DNA of 5,417 nucleotides from positions 1 through 5,417 of the forward strand of contig JAFAFD010000337.1 in the NCBI GenBank assembly GCA_023423675.1, given 5' to 3'. Position 1 is the first letter of the stretch. Each line of letters starts with the position of its first letter. This DNA comes from Pseudomonadota bacterium. Its GTDB lineage: Bacteria; Pseudomonadota; Gammaproteobacteria; Xanthomonadales; Xanthomonadaceae. A model generated the notes under the pieces. That model saw nothing but the letters and a program-made list of their open reading frames with translations, was not told the DNA's origin and did no database searches. The position numbers and the translations under genes were made by a program. Shown here piece after piece: positions 5,345 through 5,417 of this stretch.

Positions 5345-5417
5345 GCGCCCCCCGCGCTGCGCGCGGCGCGGCGGCCCGCCGTACCCGGCTGCGCTATCCT
5401 GAGCGCGCCACCGGCCC
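5345..5417. other. Gene-free downstream flank of purC
   Basis: This stretch is very GC-rich. CCGCGC (5352-5357) pairs with GCGCGG (5361-5366) around a 3-base loop but no T-run follows, so a terminator is not convincing. TATCCT (5395-5400) could be the -10 element of a gene beyond the window, without a clear -35. Confidence 0.3.

Overview
The window looks like chromosome of a high-GC gammaproteobacterium of the Xanthomonadaceae, most probably Stenotrophomonas. The grounds are the GC-rich codon use of the housekeeping genes, PurC, Rpe and YegS proteins that read like Xanthomonas/Stenotrophomonas orthologues, and one intergenic hairpin headed by GTAG, which has the form of the REP elements (SMAG type) known from S. 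maltophilia. The genus is an inference from memory; no search was run.

Layout. Positions 1-1541 (+) hold two tandem, about 70% identical ankyrin-repeat genes. The first is cut by the window edge. The second is complete and begins with a lipoprotein signal peptide. Both end in the same non-ankyrin tail of about 45 residues. They converge, with 8 bases between stop codons, on a minus-strand block that reads, in transcription order, small membrane-anchored J-domain protein (DjlA-like, 4276-3947), rpe (3915-3241), SSAT-type GNAT acetyltransferase (3182-2700) and yegS lipid kinase (2482-1550). purC (4418-5344, +) diverges from the J-domain gene across a roughly 140-base promoter region.

Non-coding DNA carries much of the interest. 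The 58 bases between rpe and the acetyltransferase are almost wholly one large inverted repeat (3188-3240), which leaves the acetyltransferase without a visible Shine-Dalgarno. The 217-base gap between the acetyltransferase and yegS holds a GTAG REP hairpin, two further small hairpins and a strong intrinsic terminator, all readable on the plus strand behind a weak promoter-like pair. This makes a candidate small RNA.

Functionally, rpe (pentose phosphate pathway) and purC (purine synthesis) are core metabolism, and YegS and the J protein are accessory membrane-lipid and chaperone functions. The ankyrin lipoprotein pair is the accessory part. Tandem, diverging envelope lipoproteins with two variable patches and a conserved frame would fit immunity proteins for a secreted antibacterial effector encoded upstream of the window, but nothing inside the window proves that.
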